A stretch of 64,000 bases of DNA from Nicotiana tabacum (taxonomy: Eukaryota > Streptophyta > Magnoliopsida > Solanales > Solanaceae), in contig NC_134089.1 of the NCBI RefSeq assembly GCF_000715075.1, forward strand, positions 66,384,697-66,448,696, read 5' to 3'. This document shows, piece after piece, positions 45,611-57,956 of the stretch (positions within the stretch are counted from its first letter, which is position 1; each line of letters opens with the position of its first letter). Made by a program: the position numbers and the translations under genes. Under the pieces are notes generated by a model. That model was not told the origin of the DNA. It did no database searches and worked only from the letters and a program-made list of their open reading frames with translations.

Positions 45611-46690
45611 CACAAAAGTTATTTATGCTGTAAATTCACACCGTCCTGCTAAGGCGCGTTTTATCAGCAAAAAGCATATTATTAGAGAGCTATGTTGGTC
45701 TAGATTCATTCTACATTATTGTACGAATGCCATCAAGATCCCTGGTAAGGACATCCACATCCAGCATACTGGGCAACTGATTAAGGTAGGGAATTTCCAT
45801 TGAATGAAAGTGAAAATGGGACTCATAGATTGTAGGTCTAACGGTAGGTTGAGTCTGCATATATAGAGCATGCTCATTTATGGCACCATGATCCCTCGTC
45901 AAATCAGGTTGCTCATTCTCATTCTCGCCAACAAAGTGTGATTCCTCATTATCGTCGCCCTTATTAGGGAAGGGTGTATCATCTCCAAACTCATTAGTGG
46001 TGTTGTCATAATTACTGTTATCTTCCCCACTCTGTACATCTGCCAGGTCCTAATTAAATATATCTTCTTCGGACAACTAAGTAAGGAAAGGACCATCATG
46101 TTGCTCGTTTTTACTGTACAACCAATAAAATAATAAGTTTCTCAAAGTCATACCAACATAATATATTAACTTTATCTCTTAACTAACAATTCATAATCCA
46201 TAGATAGCCCATGATGCACATTATCAACTTGTTGATGACTCACAGATGGACCAGCATGACCTCCAAAATTAGGTATATTCCAAATGTTGGTTGGTTCATA
46301 ACTTGTAAAATTCATATGTGGTCGGTACCCCCTTTGGAAGATATAAGTGTTAGTACGAATATGATATAAAAAAATAATCATACTACAACAAGAAAAATTA
46401 AAATTTACTACTCGGCGTGTGAATTATGTAAAATTAGGGAGAAAATATGTCCTCACTCCTCATTCGCCCGTGGAGATAAGTTTAGATTTGGACAGACTCT
46501 TTCAAACGGAACCTGTTCGGATAAAACTACTCCAAAAACACCACCAGATGATTGAGGGTTATCCATATTTTGCGGAACCTCAATATAGTTGGCGTCTTCA
46601 AACATGACGTACATTTCCAGCATTTTTATCACAAGAAGATCCCGGTGTTCATTCGGAGTCCTCAAAAAATCTTTTAGAGTTTCATCGTCT
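45611..46690 (-). pseudogene. MULE transposase, N-terminal region (probable exons)
   Basis: Open stretches on the minus strand at 46665-46453 (MLEMYVMFEDANYIEVPQN), 46381-46172 (NFTSYEPTNIWNIPNFGGH) and 46099-45711 (acidic D/E/N-rich, then FHFHSMEIPYLNQLPSML) look like the low-complexity N-terminus that precedes the finger in plant MULE transposases. Intron-like AT-rich gaps separate them. Assignment rests on position and composition more than on motifs. Confidence 0.5.
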
Positions 46691-46715
46691 TCGATTTTAA
46701 CTCAGCATAACAAGC

Positions 46716-49700
46716 TGTCACGACCCAAAATCCCTCCGAAAGGGGGTCGTGATGGCACCTAGTCTCTAAAACTAGGTAAACCTAACATTAACATATTAAT
46801 GACAATATTCACTAACTTCAAATTAGATATATCTAAACAACTTATAATTTCCAAAACCGGTAGTACAAGTCATAAACCTTTCTAGGAGTAGTTATACAAA
46901 ATGATTACATCACTATTCCAAAACAAAAGGAAATAATGGAAATAGGTATAATAGAAGGAGACTCTAAGGCCTGCAAATGCAACAGCAGGTTTACCTTGAG
47001 TCTCTATAGCAACGATCCGCACATCTACTAACGATCACATACCTGAATCTATACCAAAATGTACAGAACTGTAGTATGAGCACATCACAATGGTGCCCAG
47101 TAAGTATCAAGACTAACCTCGGTAGAGTAGTGGCGAAAAACAGTCAAGACACCTGTTGATCTAATAAGCTGAACAAGATATGATAATAAACTAACAAGAT
47201 AAATATAACAAAGTAATGCCAATAGCAGCAAGAAATCAAATTACAAACAGTAGAGACGATATGGGGGAAAACACGGATGGTACCGAGAAGTAACCAAGTA
47301 AATTTACACCAACATAGTTGGGATACAGACAAGTAAAATTGTTCTCAAATAAGGAAAGCAATGTTAACTCAACCAATCGCATCATTCCTAATACACAATT
47401 CCGACCATCCCAATCCTCGAAGTCTCAAATCACAATCACAACTTCCAAACCTTTATCACACATGGCACCTTTTGCCCACATATTTCCCTTTCAATTTGCA
47501 TGTCAATGATCCATGTGCTACTCAGTACATAATATCCGTGACAAATGCTAATTAAGATGTTCAAGAAGTCCCATTTATATATCATAAGGTAAATTTACAG
47601 TTTCTAGACCAAATTGAAAAACCAGCGAGAAAATATGAAGTTATTTTTAGAAATCATATGAGTGAAGAAAATAATATTTTTCAAATAGAGATACAACATC
47701 GGATAAGCTATTGCCTTTAATATAGGATTCATTAAATTAAAACTTAACATAAATTCCTTTTTAAGAAAATATAACATCAGACAGGTTAAGGAGATTTAGT
47801 TGAGAAATCAGTTGAAATAAAATATAACAATTATTAGAAATAGTGGATACTAAAATATACAGCGAATTCTAACTTAAAGGCACACAAGGAAATATGGTAT
47901 TAATTCCTTCATTTTAAATTACGATATTATGAACGACCCAGCAGGGCAGGAGGAAATGACTAAATGTAGTAACTCTACTTTGAAAATTAATTCACCAGAA
48001 TAATAGTATTAGGAAACAAAATCAGGAAATGACGGCAAATCAATAAGTCAATGACAATAACTCGATCCTTAAAGCTCAGTGAAAACCAAAAATACAAATT
48101 ATCAAGTCTTGAACGAAGGAACTAAAGTCAATACAATAAAACAGGGGATACCAAAATACAAGATATGTTGCGGTGCGGAACCCGATCCCACCATGTAATA
48201 TCAATTCACCCTTATTCCTCCTCAATATATCACCCTTATTCCTCCCGTTGCAACGTGCAACCCGATCCTACCGTACAATATTAATTCACCCTTATTCCTC
48301 CTCAATATACCACCATTATTTCTCTTGTTGTGGCGTGCAATCCGATCCCACCGTAAAATATCAATATCATAAAAATAAACATAATATTTTGCGGCGCGCA
48401 ACCCGATCCCACCATATAATATCAATTCACCCTTATTACTCATCAATATATCACCCTTATTCCTCCTCAATATATCACCCTTATTCCTCCTGTTGCGGCG
48501 TGCAACCCGATCCCACGGTACAATATCAATATCATAACAATAAACATAATATGTTGAGGCGCACAACCCGATCCCATCATATAAGATCAATTCACCCTTA
48601 TTCCTCCTTAATATATCACCCTTATTCCTCATGTTGTAGTGTACAACTCGATCCTACTGTATATAATTTAAATAAATAACAATAAATCTACAACTCAATT
48701 ATAAAAGTTTCTACCACCAAGAGTATGAGTACACGACAACAAGAGAATCACGTAAAAATCAAAGGAATACAATAACCTTTACAAAAATAACAAGACATGT
48801 AAGGTACGTGATAACTACACAGGTAATCATAACAATTTAGACAAGTAGCATATATGCACAGAGTCATAGAGGAACTCACAATTAAGAAGTAACAAAACAA
48901 CAAGAAAGGAAATAACTTCAACTAAGGCAAATAAAGCCAAACAACGAGCAAGAGATAAATAAATGCTAACAACTTCATATAGAGCATTTAAGTGTAGCCT
49001 AACAACAAGATACCATTTATTATGACAATTTAATCAAAGGCATTAAAAAAAACTAGACAATCTAACCGGCTAGCACCACATATAAATTGTGTACCCACTC
49101 GTCACCTTGCGTACACAACTTTCACATATCGAGATAGCACAATTGACTCAATTCCTAAGGCGTGGTTCCCCCACACAAGGTTAGGCAAGATACTTACCTC
49201 AATTCGGCCAACTCAATACTCAATTTAGTTTTTCCTTTACCAATTCACCATCGCTCTACCCAATCTAGCCAAAGAAGACTTAAGTACATCAAACAATGCA
49301 AAAGAAAACAATTTCAATTAACAAAGCACTGATCCTTATACAATTTGTAAAAAGTCAATAAAAGTTAACTCCCCAGGTCCGCACCTCGGAACCCGACAAA
49401 ATTTACAAAACTCAAACACACATTTAGTTACGAGTTCAACCATACTAGTTTCACTATAATCCGACTCTGAATTGATATTCAAAACTCAAAAATTCACTTT
49501 ATAAAATTTTAGACAAAACTCCCAAATTTCACTTTGAAATGATCAATCAAATGCCCAAAACGAAGATGAATTTATGAAATATAACCAAAATCGAGTATAA
49601 AACACTTACCCCAATCCATATAGTGAAAATCACCTTCAAAAATTGTCCAAATCCGAGCTCCCCAACTCAAAATATGACCAAATGAACAAACTTTCGATAT

Positions 49701-50265
49701 TAAGTATTTTTGCCCAGCTGTTTTGCCTCATTTACATGCCAAACAATCCCGAAACTCGCTTTTGATGCCTCTAATGAATTCCATATGAAATTTTAGTCAA
49801 TCACTTCATTTGACCTTATAATAAAAGAGATATGTTGGTTTCAATATTTGAAAATAGTACAGATTTTTAAATACGAAGTAAATAGCAATTTCGTAATTAA
49901 TCTAAAAAATCTGGCAGCCCAATTCTTAGTAAAATGACCATAAAATCCTCATACGATGTACAAATTTGACGATTCTTTTTGCTATGGCTCCTTAATTATG
50001 ATATGGATCTAATGCTTCAATCAAAACAGAAATCAGAGCTCATTTGTTTAATGTGGTACCTTTTATGCTTGAAGAAATTACGTCGAAACATAAGAAAAAC
50101 AAGTGCAACACAAACTAAACCTATTCGAAACTCACCCAAAGCCCCTTGGGACCTCTTACGAACATACCAACACGTCCCATAACAAAACACAGACCTACTC
50201 GAGGCCTTAAATCACGCATAACAACATCGAAATGAAGAAATGCACCTCAAATCAAACTTAATGAA
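46716..50265 (-). mobile_element. LTR 'LC' (minus), 3' part, interrupted by E4
   Basis: It starts on the plus strand at TGTCACGACCC. In minus orientation it ends GGGTCGTGACA with a hairpin (46758-46776) and a 9 bp terminal stem TCACGACCC/GGGTCGTGA. Going upstream it has the conserved block (47049-47135), a two-unit tandem array (48167-48667), the donor-like ACTTACCTC (49192-49200) and gag-proximal LTR sequence until E4 interrupts it at 50266. The rest lies beyond E4, outside the window. It has no CG-rich array. Confidence 0.75.
48167..48667 (-). repeat. Tandem array of two alternating unit types
   Basis: Seven units start GTTGNGGCGYGCAACCCGATCC. Type A (about 80 bp or more) contains ATTCACCCTTATTCCTCC with an internal partial duplication. 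Type B (about 61 bp) contains ATCATAANAATAAACATAAT. The order on the plus strand is A-A-B-A'-B-A-partial. Long open frames on both strands through it are repeat artefacts. Confidence 0.85.
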
Positions 50266-52949
50266 TGTTACGGCCCCAGTTCGCCCTCCATGAATTATCG
50301 TGACGGTACCTAGTCTCTACAACTAGGTAAGCCTAACAATCCGGAAAAGAAATATTTGCGGAAAAGAAAATAATTAAAAACCGAGATAACAAAATGAAAC
50401 AGTGTTTAAGATGCTGCCCGACATACAACAGTACAAGAATCTCAACCTAACACTCCCAAAATCTGGAACCCCATGAATCACAATCTAAAATATTACATAA
50501 AAAGCTCTAGCTCCAGAAATGTCTATCAACAAGGAAAATACAGAAGGGCTATACTAGTACTGAGAACAGAAAGGGACTCTTCGGTTTGCGGACGTGGAAA
50601 ATATACCTCGAAGTCTCTACAAAAGTGCCACGCCTCAAGGATGATAAGACTGAGTGGAAGTACCTAGTTCTGCGCTTGAAAAATATGCGCAGAAAGGGCA
50701 TGAGTACACCACAGCGGTACTCAGTAAGTGTCAAGCCTAACCTCGGTCGGGTAATAACGAGGAAAGTCAGGGCCCTACTGAGATTAAATGAAATATAAGG
50801 TATGACGGTATATAATAAGGCAGTAAAATTAAGTGCAACAGTAAGAAATAACATGGAATAGAAAGAACAACAACAACTATAACAAAGACAAAATAATCAT
50901 GGAAAGCAGTACAACTCCACACAGAGATAACATCAGGGGATCTCTCAGTATCCCGAGTATCTCTTAGTATCCTCAACATGTGTGCCGGGGATCTCTTAGT
51001 ATCCTCAATATGTATGTTGGGGATCTCTCGGTATCCTAAGGATCTCTTAGTATCCTCAATATGTGCTGGGGATCTCTTGGTATCCCACACTACAGTCCAA
51101 TTCGATATATATGTCTAGGGGATCTCCCAGGATACCGTCCCGTAGTCCCAAAGTAAACACGCAACAACAACACGAAGAATACTCAATTAAATTCAATTTC
51201 ATACCAAGGTAAAACAAATATTTCTAACTGAACATGCTTCACGTAGTCCAAATAAGGCAGGTTGAGCAATTAAAACAATTAAGGCAATTAGACATGATTC
51301 CCTAAGCTAACAGTAGAATTGATTGCAAGTAGAATAAACGGGAAGGGAAAACACGATTAAAGTTACTTAATGAAAATAGGTTTTTCAGCAATTAGCACGA
51401 GTACGCACTCGTCACCTTACGTACAAGGCATTTCAAATATCAACAATACCAAATCCTAAGGGGAGTTCCCCTATACAAGGTTAGGCAAGCCACTTACCTC
51501 GTACCGACTCAAAATCAACCCGAAACCACATTCTTGCCACGAGTACTCGACTCCTAATGGCCTAAATCTATTCAATTAAATTGCATAATATAAATATAAC
51601 CTCAAGTAACTGATTCCACAAATAAATTCTAAGCTAATACGCGAAATTAAGTAAAATAACCAAAACGCCCCTCAGTCCCACATCTCGGAATCGGATAAAA
51701 TTTACATTTTCAAAATCCTCATACTCTCACGAGTTCAGTCATACCAAAATTATCCAAATCCGATATCAAATTCCCAATCAAAACTCGAAGTTTAGGTCTA
51801 AGAACTTTCTCCAAAATTTCCCCCAATTTTCATCCCAAATCCAAAATTAAATGACAAAACTAACATTAGATTATAGGGATACAACTATAAAGGGATTAGG
51901 AATCGTTACACACAGATTCTCTCTTCAAAATCCTCCCAAAATCGCCCTCTCCCGAGCTCCAAATCAATTTTCTAACTTTTGAAACTAAACCTACGAAATT
52001 CTTATTTTCTGCCCAGCAAATCCGCATCTGCGGTCCAATTTCCGCATCTGTGAGACCGCTTCTACGGTCAAGGGAACCCCTTCTGCGGTTTCCACTTAAA
52101 TCCCCTTCGCTGCACCTGTGACCCAAAATCCGCATCTGCGGTCCCGCAGGTGCGGTACACCTTCCGCTTCTGCGGTTTCAACTCTTATTCCTCTTGGCCG
52201 CTTCTGTGGCGTAATTTTGCATTTGCGGAAGTTGCACCTTTGGCCTCTCAATCGCAGATGCGGTTATGACGGTAGCCAAAACTTCAGCTGCAAACTCCAA
52301 ATTACTAACTTTTCGTCAATCATCTGAAATCATCTCGAGGCCCCCAGGACCTCAATCAAAAGAACAAACAAGTCATATACTACTATCCAAACTTATATCA
52401 ATACTTAAAACACCTAAAATAACATCGAAACATAGAATTAACAATGGATTCAAACCTAATAACTCCAAAAACTCTCAATTTACGCTTTCGATCAAAAAGT
52501 CTATCAAACCTCGTCTGAATGACCTGCAATTTTGCACACACGTCACATTCAACACTACGGAGCTACTCCAACATCCAGAATTCCATTCCAACCCTTAGAT
52601 CAAAATCTCACTATCGAACCCGAAACTTAAAAAATTTAACTTTCGGCATTTCAAGCCTAAATTAGCTACGGACCTCCAAAACACAATCCGAACACGCCAC
52701 TAAACCCGAAATCACCCAACGGAGCTAACAGAACCGTTGAAATTCAATTCCGAGGTCGTCTTCATAGTGCTCCGACTACGGCCCGAATTCTACAACTTAA
52801 ACTCTCAGTTAGGGACTAAGTGTCCCAAAACACTCCGAAACTCAAAACCAAACATCGCGGCGAGTCAAAATAGCAGAAACAAACACGGGGAAAGTAGTTA
52901 ATAGAGGATTGGGGCATATATTCTTAAAACGACTGGCGGGGTCGTTATA
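50266..52949 (-). mobile_element. E4 3' LTR (2684 bp)
   Basis: In minus orientation it starts TATAACGACCCCGCC after the purine tract GTAGGAGGA and ends GGGGCCGTAACA. It has a CG-rich array (52019-52264), donor-like GAGGTAAGT (51492-51500), a minisatellite (50932-51100), acceptor-like TTTTTCAAGCGCAG (50670-50683) and a hairpin (50309-50327). It has the same order of parts as the E2 LTRs. Confidence 0.92.
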
Positions 52950-52954
52950 TCCTC

Positions 52955-53430
52955 CTACACTTAAATATTTGTTCATCCTCGAACGAGCATAGAGACATAC
53001 ATGAAGTGGCGAAAAGATGAGGGTAACGACTGCACATATCCTGCTCGGTCTCCCAGGTTGCCTCCTCGACCGGCTGACCCCGCCACTGAACCTTTACTGA
53101 TGCAATATTCTTTGACCTCAGCTTTTGAACCTACCTATCCAATATTTCCACTGGCTCCTCAACATAAGATAGATCCTTGTCAAACTGGACTAAACTAAAA
53201 TCCAACACGTGTGCTGAATCACCGTGATACCTCCGAAGCATTGAAACATGAAATACCGGGTGAACTCCTGCCAAGCTGGGAGGTAAGGCAAGCTCATAAG
53301 CAACCTCCCTAGAACGCCGCAATATCTCAAAGGGACCAATAAACCTCGAACTCAACTTCCATTTCTTCCCAAATCTCATAACGCCCTTCATAGGCAAAAC
53401 CCGAACTAGAACCCGCTCTCCAACCATATA
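52955..53430 (-). pseudogene. E4 integrase C-terminus with chromodomain
   Basis: The open stretch 53427-53131 reads MVGERVLVRVLPMKGVMRFGKK, FIGPFEILR and VHPVFHVSMLRRYHGDSAHV, then a stop after VEILDR. The chromodomain follows (VKVQWRGQPVEEATWETEQDM, about 53110-53000). It is similar to E2 22202-22640. Its last bases run into the purine tract before the LTR. Confidence 0.88.
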
Positions 53431-54486
53431 GGAAACATCACGAAGCTTCCAGTTTGCGTAACTCTTCTATCTGGACTGGACTGCACGAAGTCTATCCTGG
53501 ATCACCTTAACCGTCTCCAAAGCATCCTAAACCAAGTATGTACCTAGTAATCTAGCCTCACTCGGCTTAAACCAACCCACCAGGGATCTACACCACCTAC
53601 CATATAAAGTCTCATACGGTGCCATCTGAATATTGGACTGATAGCTATTGTTGTAGGCAAACTCCGCCAATGGCAAGAACTGATCCCAAGACCCTCCAAA
53701 CTCAATCACACATGCACGGAGCATATCCTCAAGAATCTGAATAGTGTGCTCGGACTGTCCGTCCGTCTGAGGGTGAAATGTTATACTCAACTCCACCCGA
53801 GTACCCAACTCATGCTGTACAGCCCTCCAGAACTGTGATGTAAACTAAGTACCTCTGTCTAAAATGATGGAAACTGGAATACCATGTAGACGGACAATCT
53901 CCCGGATATAAATCTCTGCTAATTGCTCCAAAGAATAAGTAGTACACATAGGAATGAAGTGCACGAACCTGTTATGCCGATCCACAGTCACCCAAATGGC
54001 ATCAAACTTCTTCAAAGTCCGTAGGATTCCAGCTATGAAGTCCGTGGTGATCCTCTCCCACTTTCACTTCGGAATCTCTATCTGCTGAAGCAACCCACCT
54101 GGTCTCTGGTGCTCATACTTCACCCGCTGACAATTAAGGCACCGAGCTACAAACCCAACTATATCCTTCTTCATCTGTCTCCACCAATAATGTTGCCTCA
54201 AATCCTGGTACATCTTTATGGCACCCAGATGAATGGAATACTGCAAACTATGGGCCTTCTCTAGATCCTGCATCCTCAATACCCCATCACCTCCAATAGT
54301 CATATCTCTGGCATCACCGTGCTGAACCTTGTCCTTGAGGACAAGCAAATGGGGGTCATCCAACTGACCCTTCCTGATACGATCAAATAAGGAAGACCGA
54401 GAAACCACACAGGCTAGAACCCAACTGGGCTCCGAAAGATCCAATCTCACAAACTGGCTGGCTAAGGCCTGAACGTCCATTGCCAT
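53431..54486 (-). pseudogene. E4 integrase
   Basis: The zinc domain at 54486-54064 reads HSLQYSIHLGAIKMYQDLRQHYWW and CLNCQRVKYEHQRPGG. The core comes next; the second Asp is in LDRGT with the next Gln as a stop (about 53850). The stretch 53808-53527 has ITFHPQTDGQSEHTIQ (catalytic Glu), [21 protein letters not shown] and MAPYETLYGRWC. It has fewer breaks than E1 or E2. Confidence 0.88.
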
Positions 54487-55031
54487 GGGCCTCTCTGCTG
54501 CTGGTAACTAAGCCAAACTCCAAACTCTCTGCCCGCCGACTCAAAGCATCGGCCACCATATTAGCCTTGCCCGGGTGATACAAAATAGTGATATCACAGT
54601 CGTTCAGCAACTCTAACCACCTTTTTTGGTGCAAATTAAGGTTATTTTGCTTGAACAGGTGTCGCAAGCTCCGGTGATGAGTATAAATCTCACAAGGAAC
54701 ACCGTACAAATAATGATGTCAGATCTTTAAGGCGTGAACAATAGCAGCTAACTCGAGATCATGGATAGGATAATTCTTCTCATGTACCTTCAACTGTCTG
54801 GACACGTAGGCAATCACCCTACCATCCTGCATCAATACCACTCCAAGGCCAGTCCTCGAGGCATCACAATAGACAGCATAAGACCCCGAACCTATAGGCA
54901 ATATCAAAAATGGCGTTGTAGTCAAAGCTGTTTTGAGCTTATGAAAGCTCGCCTCACACTCTTCCATCCGCTGGAACAGAGCACCCTTCTGGGTCAGCCT
55001 GATCATAGGTGCTGCAATATATGAAAACCTC
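54487..55031 (-). pseudogene. E4 RNase H
   Basis: The stretch 55153-54719 contains [55 protein letters not shown] stop precedes 54709-54383, which has [25 protein letters not shown] and MVADALSRR. The TDH motif is THH. It follows RT in the polyprotein. Confidence 0.88.
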
Positions 55032-55965
55032 TCAACAAAATCGACGATAATAACCCGCCAATCCAAGAAAACTGCAGATCTCTGTAGTTGAGGATGGTTT
55101 GGTCGAACTCTGCATTGGTTCCACTTTATTTGAATCCACCCGTATACCCTCACTCGATACCACGTAACCCAAGAAGGCCATAAAATCTAACCAAAACTCA
55201 CATTTCGAGAACTTTGCATATAACTTCTTTTCCCTTAAAGTCTGAAGCACTGTCATTAGGTGCTGCTCATGATCTTCCCGAATCCAGGAATACACCAGAA
55301 TATCATCAATAAAGACAATGACGAACGAGTCAAGATACGGCCGGAACACACTGTGAATCAAATGCATGAAGGATGTTGGGGCATTGGTCAGCCCAACTGA
55401 CCTAACAAGAAACTCGTAATGACCATACCGAGACCTGAAGGCACTCTTCAGGATATCGAGCTCCCGAATCTTTAACTGATGGTAACCTGAACGCAAGTCA
55501 ATCTTAGAAAACACTCGTGCACCCTGAAGCTGGTCAAACAAATCATCAATACGCAGTAAAGGATATCGGTTCTTCACTGTAACTTTGTTCAACTAGCGAT
55601 AATCAATGCGTATACGCATAGAACCATCCTTTTTCTTCACAAACAAGACAGGAGCACCCCAAGGTGATACACTGGACCGAATGAAACCTTTATCAAGCAA
55701 TTCTTGTAACTGATCCTTCAACTCCTTCAACTCAGGAGGGGCCATACGATACGGAGGAAAAGAAATGGGCTGAGCACCCGACATCAGATCAATGCCAAAA
55801 TCAATATCTTTATCGGGCGGCATGCCTGGAAGATCAGCTGGAAACATATCGGGAAAATTCCGTACTACTGGGACTAAATCAACTGTAAGGGTATCAATAC
55901 TGACATCTCTCACATAAGCTAGATATGCATCACACCCCTTCTCAACCATACACTGAGCCTTAAGG
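55032..55965 (-). pseudogene. E4 reverse transcriptase
   Basis: The two open stretches meet at a TAG (55593-55595) in IDYR-LNKV. The upstream part has DFGIDLMSGAQPISFPPYRMAPPELKE and [22 protein letters not shown]. The downstream part has [29 protein letters not shown], the catalytic [11 protein letters not shown] and [21 protein letters not shown]. Both catalytic Asp residues are intact. Apart from the TAG it is nearly complete. Confidence 0.92.
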
Positions 55966-56400
55966 AATGAAATAACTCTACTGGAAGTATGATCTAAGGT
56001 ACCCCTCCACTCTACGCGTGGTATACCTAGCATAGCCTGCGTCACGATTTGGGCGTGACAATCAAGAATAGCATAATGGAGCGACAACCAGTCCATGCCT
56101 AAAATAACAACAAAATCTACCATGCTGAGCAATAACAAATCGGCTCTGGTCTCAAAACCACTAAGAAAAATCAAACACAACTGATAAACGCGGTCCACAA
56201 AAAGAGAATCTCCCATAGGAGTAGAAACATAAATAGGGAAACTCAAAGAATCCCGAGATACACCCAAATGCGGGGCAAAACAAGAAGACACATAAGAATA
56301 GGTGGAGCCTAGATCGAATAATACCGATGCATCTCTATGACAAACCAAGAAAATACCTGTGATAACAAAATTAGAGGTGACAGCCTCGGTACGGGCATGA
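55966..56400 (-). pseudogene. E4 aspartic protease
   Basis: It shares a 251-codon open stretch with RT. SVLFDLGSTYSYVS is the active site, with D-L-G where E1 and E2 have D-P-G, and VVILGMDWLSLHYAI follows. A frame break separates it from gag at about 56350-56420. Confidence 0.85.
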
Positions 56401-57261
56401 AGTGCATAATATCTGGCCTAGCCTCCCCCTCTAAGGAGACCTCTACCTCCCCAGCCTCCACCTCTAGCTGGCTGAGCAGGTGGGGTAGCAACTGGAGCTA
56501 TAACCATAGCCTGAGAACTCTGCGTGGCACGTTGTGGCTGAGAAGTCTGTGGAGGTGCACCCCTCCCAAGTCTAGGGCAATCCCTCACCACATGGCATGT
56601 GTCACCATACTTAAAACAAGCTCTGGGAGGACGTGGTGGTTGTGGCTTGCTCGGGCCAAGTCTGTTGGACTGTCCTCTGAAAGCACCCCGCACAGGAGGC
56701 GCACTAGATACTGGCGGTGCATAATAAGGCTCCTGAGGCCTAAGAGGAGCTGGAATAACACTGGTTGCTGGAAGAGCTAAATGAACGGGGCGACTCATAT
56801 AACCCCTATCATGACAGACTGCAGCTGGCGCACGGGTACCAGAATAATGGCCCGACTCTCGAGACCTCTTGGACTCACTCTCCTCTCTCTCCCTAGCATG
56901 CATACCCTCTATCGTCCTAGCAATGCTCACCACCTGCTGGTAAGAAATATTCATCTCCAACTCACGAGCCATGCTAGACTTGATGCTAGGAATAAGCCCC
57001 TCAATGAACCGGTGAACCCTCTCATGAACAGTAGAAACCAAGTTTGGAGCATGTCTATCTAAGCTAGTGTAACGGACAGCATACTCCGAGACAGTCATAG
57101 TACCCTGGCACAAATTCTCAAACTGTACGCGCCATGCATCCCTAAGGCTTTGAGGAATAAACTCTCTCGGGAACATATCCGAAAACCGAGTCCAGGTTAG
57201 TGAAGCTGCCTCATCCGGGCTATCAAACTCATATGTATGCCACCACTCATAGGCTGCACCT
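56401..57261 (-). pseudogene. E4 gag, interrupted by E5
   Basis: The open stretch 57176-56418 (252 codons) plus upstream sequence to 57261 reads AAYEWWHTYEFDSP, WTRFSDMFPREFIPQSLRDAW, CQGTMTVSEYAVRYTSLDRHAP and VHRFIEGLIPSIKSSM, the chromovirus capsid. An E/R/S-rich linker, a P/Q-rich region and a zinc knuckle follow (CFKYGDTCHVVRDC, second Cys replaced by Tyr), then ARGGGWGGRG. The N-terminus is cut off at 57262 by E5. Confidence 0.9.
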
Positions 57262-57828
57262 TGGGGTGGTGCAGACCAACGGCTATATTAGGGTAGAGGG
57301 GAGTTCCCAAGGCGCTTGGCTAAGACTGACAGAGCCTAACAGACTATTCTAAACTCAATTCAGGGCGTCAGGACATCATATCTATATAAAGAGCATTCCT
57401 ACCATTTTATAGGGTCTATTACTCCAGCTGCTCCATAAGAAATATAGAAGAACATTCTCTTTGCTCTCTCATATACTCTCTTGATATTATTGCTTTCATT
57501 TAATATCTTCACATTTGTTCATTATTTATTGCTTATTATTGGCCATAAAGAGCCTTCGTTGATTATTTTATAACTGTTAGCCCTACCCCGATTACCCTTG
57601 ATAGTTTGTAGCCGAGCCCCAGGATCGACCTTGAAGTTTTGAATTGACAAGCTCGAGGCTCCGAATAACTGACCTATCGGTTTGATTATAGCTCTCTTCT
57701 TAACTTTATTTTGTTTCTAAACTTCACACATAGCATCAACTCCTTAACAAACTAGCATAAAAATAGATCACGTATTTTTAAAGTCCCATCAACAAATTCA
57801 ATTATTATTACCATTTTTACGATAAACA
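57262..57828 (+). mobile_element. E5 5' LTR (about 567 bp)
   Basis: It starts TGGGGTGGTGCAGACC at the break in E4 gag and ends GATAAACA before the primer site. The short length and the following TTTGGCGCCCACCGTGGGG are typical of Tat/Retand-type Ty3 elements. The start is inferred from the loss of E4 gag similarity. The 3' LTR is not in the window. Confidence 0.8.
57383..57390 (+). promoter_or_regulatory. TATA box of E5 LTR
   Basis: TATATAAA is in TCTATATAAAGAGC, about 120 bp into the LTR, with no better candidate nearby. Confidence 0.6.
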
Positions 57829-57831
57829 GTT

Positions 57832-57848
57832 TGGCGCCCACCGTGGGG
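57832..57848 (+). promoter_or_regulatory. E5 primer-binding site
   Basis: TGGCGCCCACCGTGGGG lies three bases after the LTR end. This primer site is the usual one in plant Tat/Retand-like elements and differs from the initiator-Met type of E1, E2 and LB. Confidence 0.8.
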
Positions 57849-57956
57849 CTAAAAATAATAGTGATTATTTTCTTGCTGGTTTTGTCACGTAACACAAGTT
57901 ATCTTTCACACCAGTTCTTATCCAAGATCTTAAAATTTCAGGTTGAAATGCCTAAC

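Larger units (their letters stand above)
50266..57261 (-). mobile_element. E4: chromovirus (Tekay/Del-like) on minus strand, 5' end beyond window
   Basis: The 3' LTR is at 50266-52949, then chromodomain, integrase, RNase H, RT, protease and gag run up to 57261, where E5 is inserted in the capsid region. The left flank ATGAA (50261-50265) is the presumed target site. It is the same family as E2 by sequence and LTR layout. It keeps the longest open stretches in the window (186-252 codons), so it is probably younger than E1 (inference). Confidence 0.9.

Noticed and set aside
48173..48679. Long open frames on both strands in the tandem array
   Set aside because: They follow from repeat units that lack stops in those frames. 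The peptide is a low-complexity repeat with no start context or known domain.
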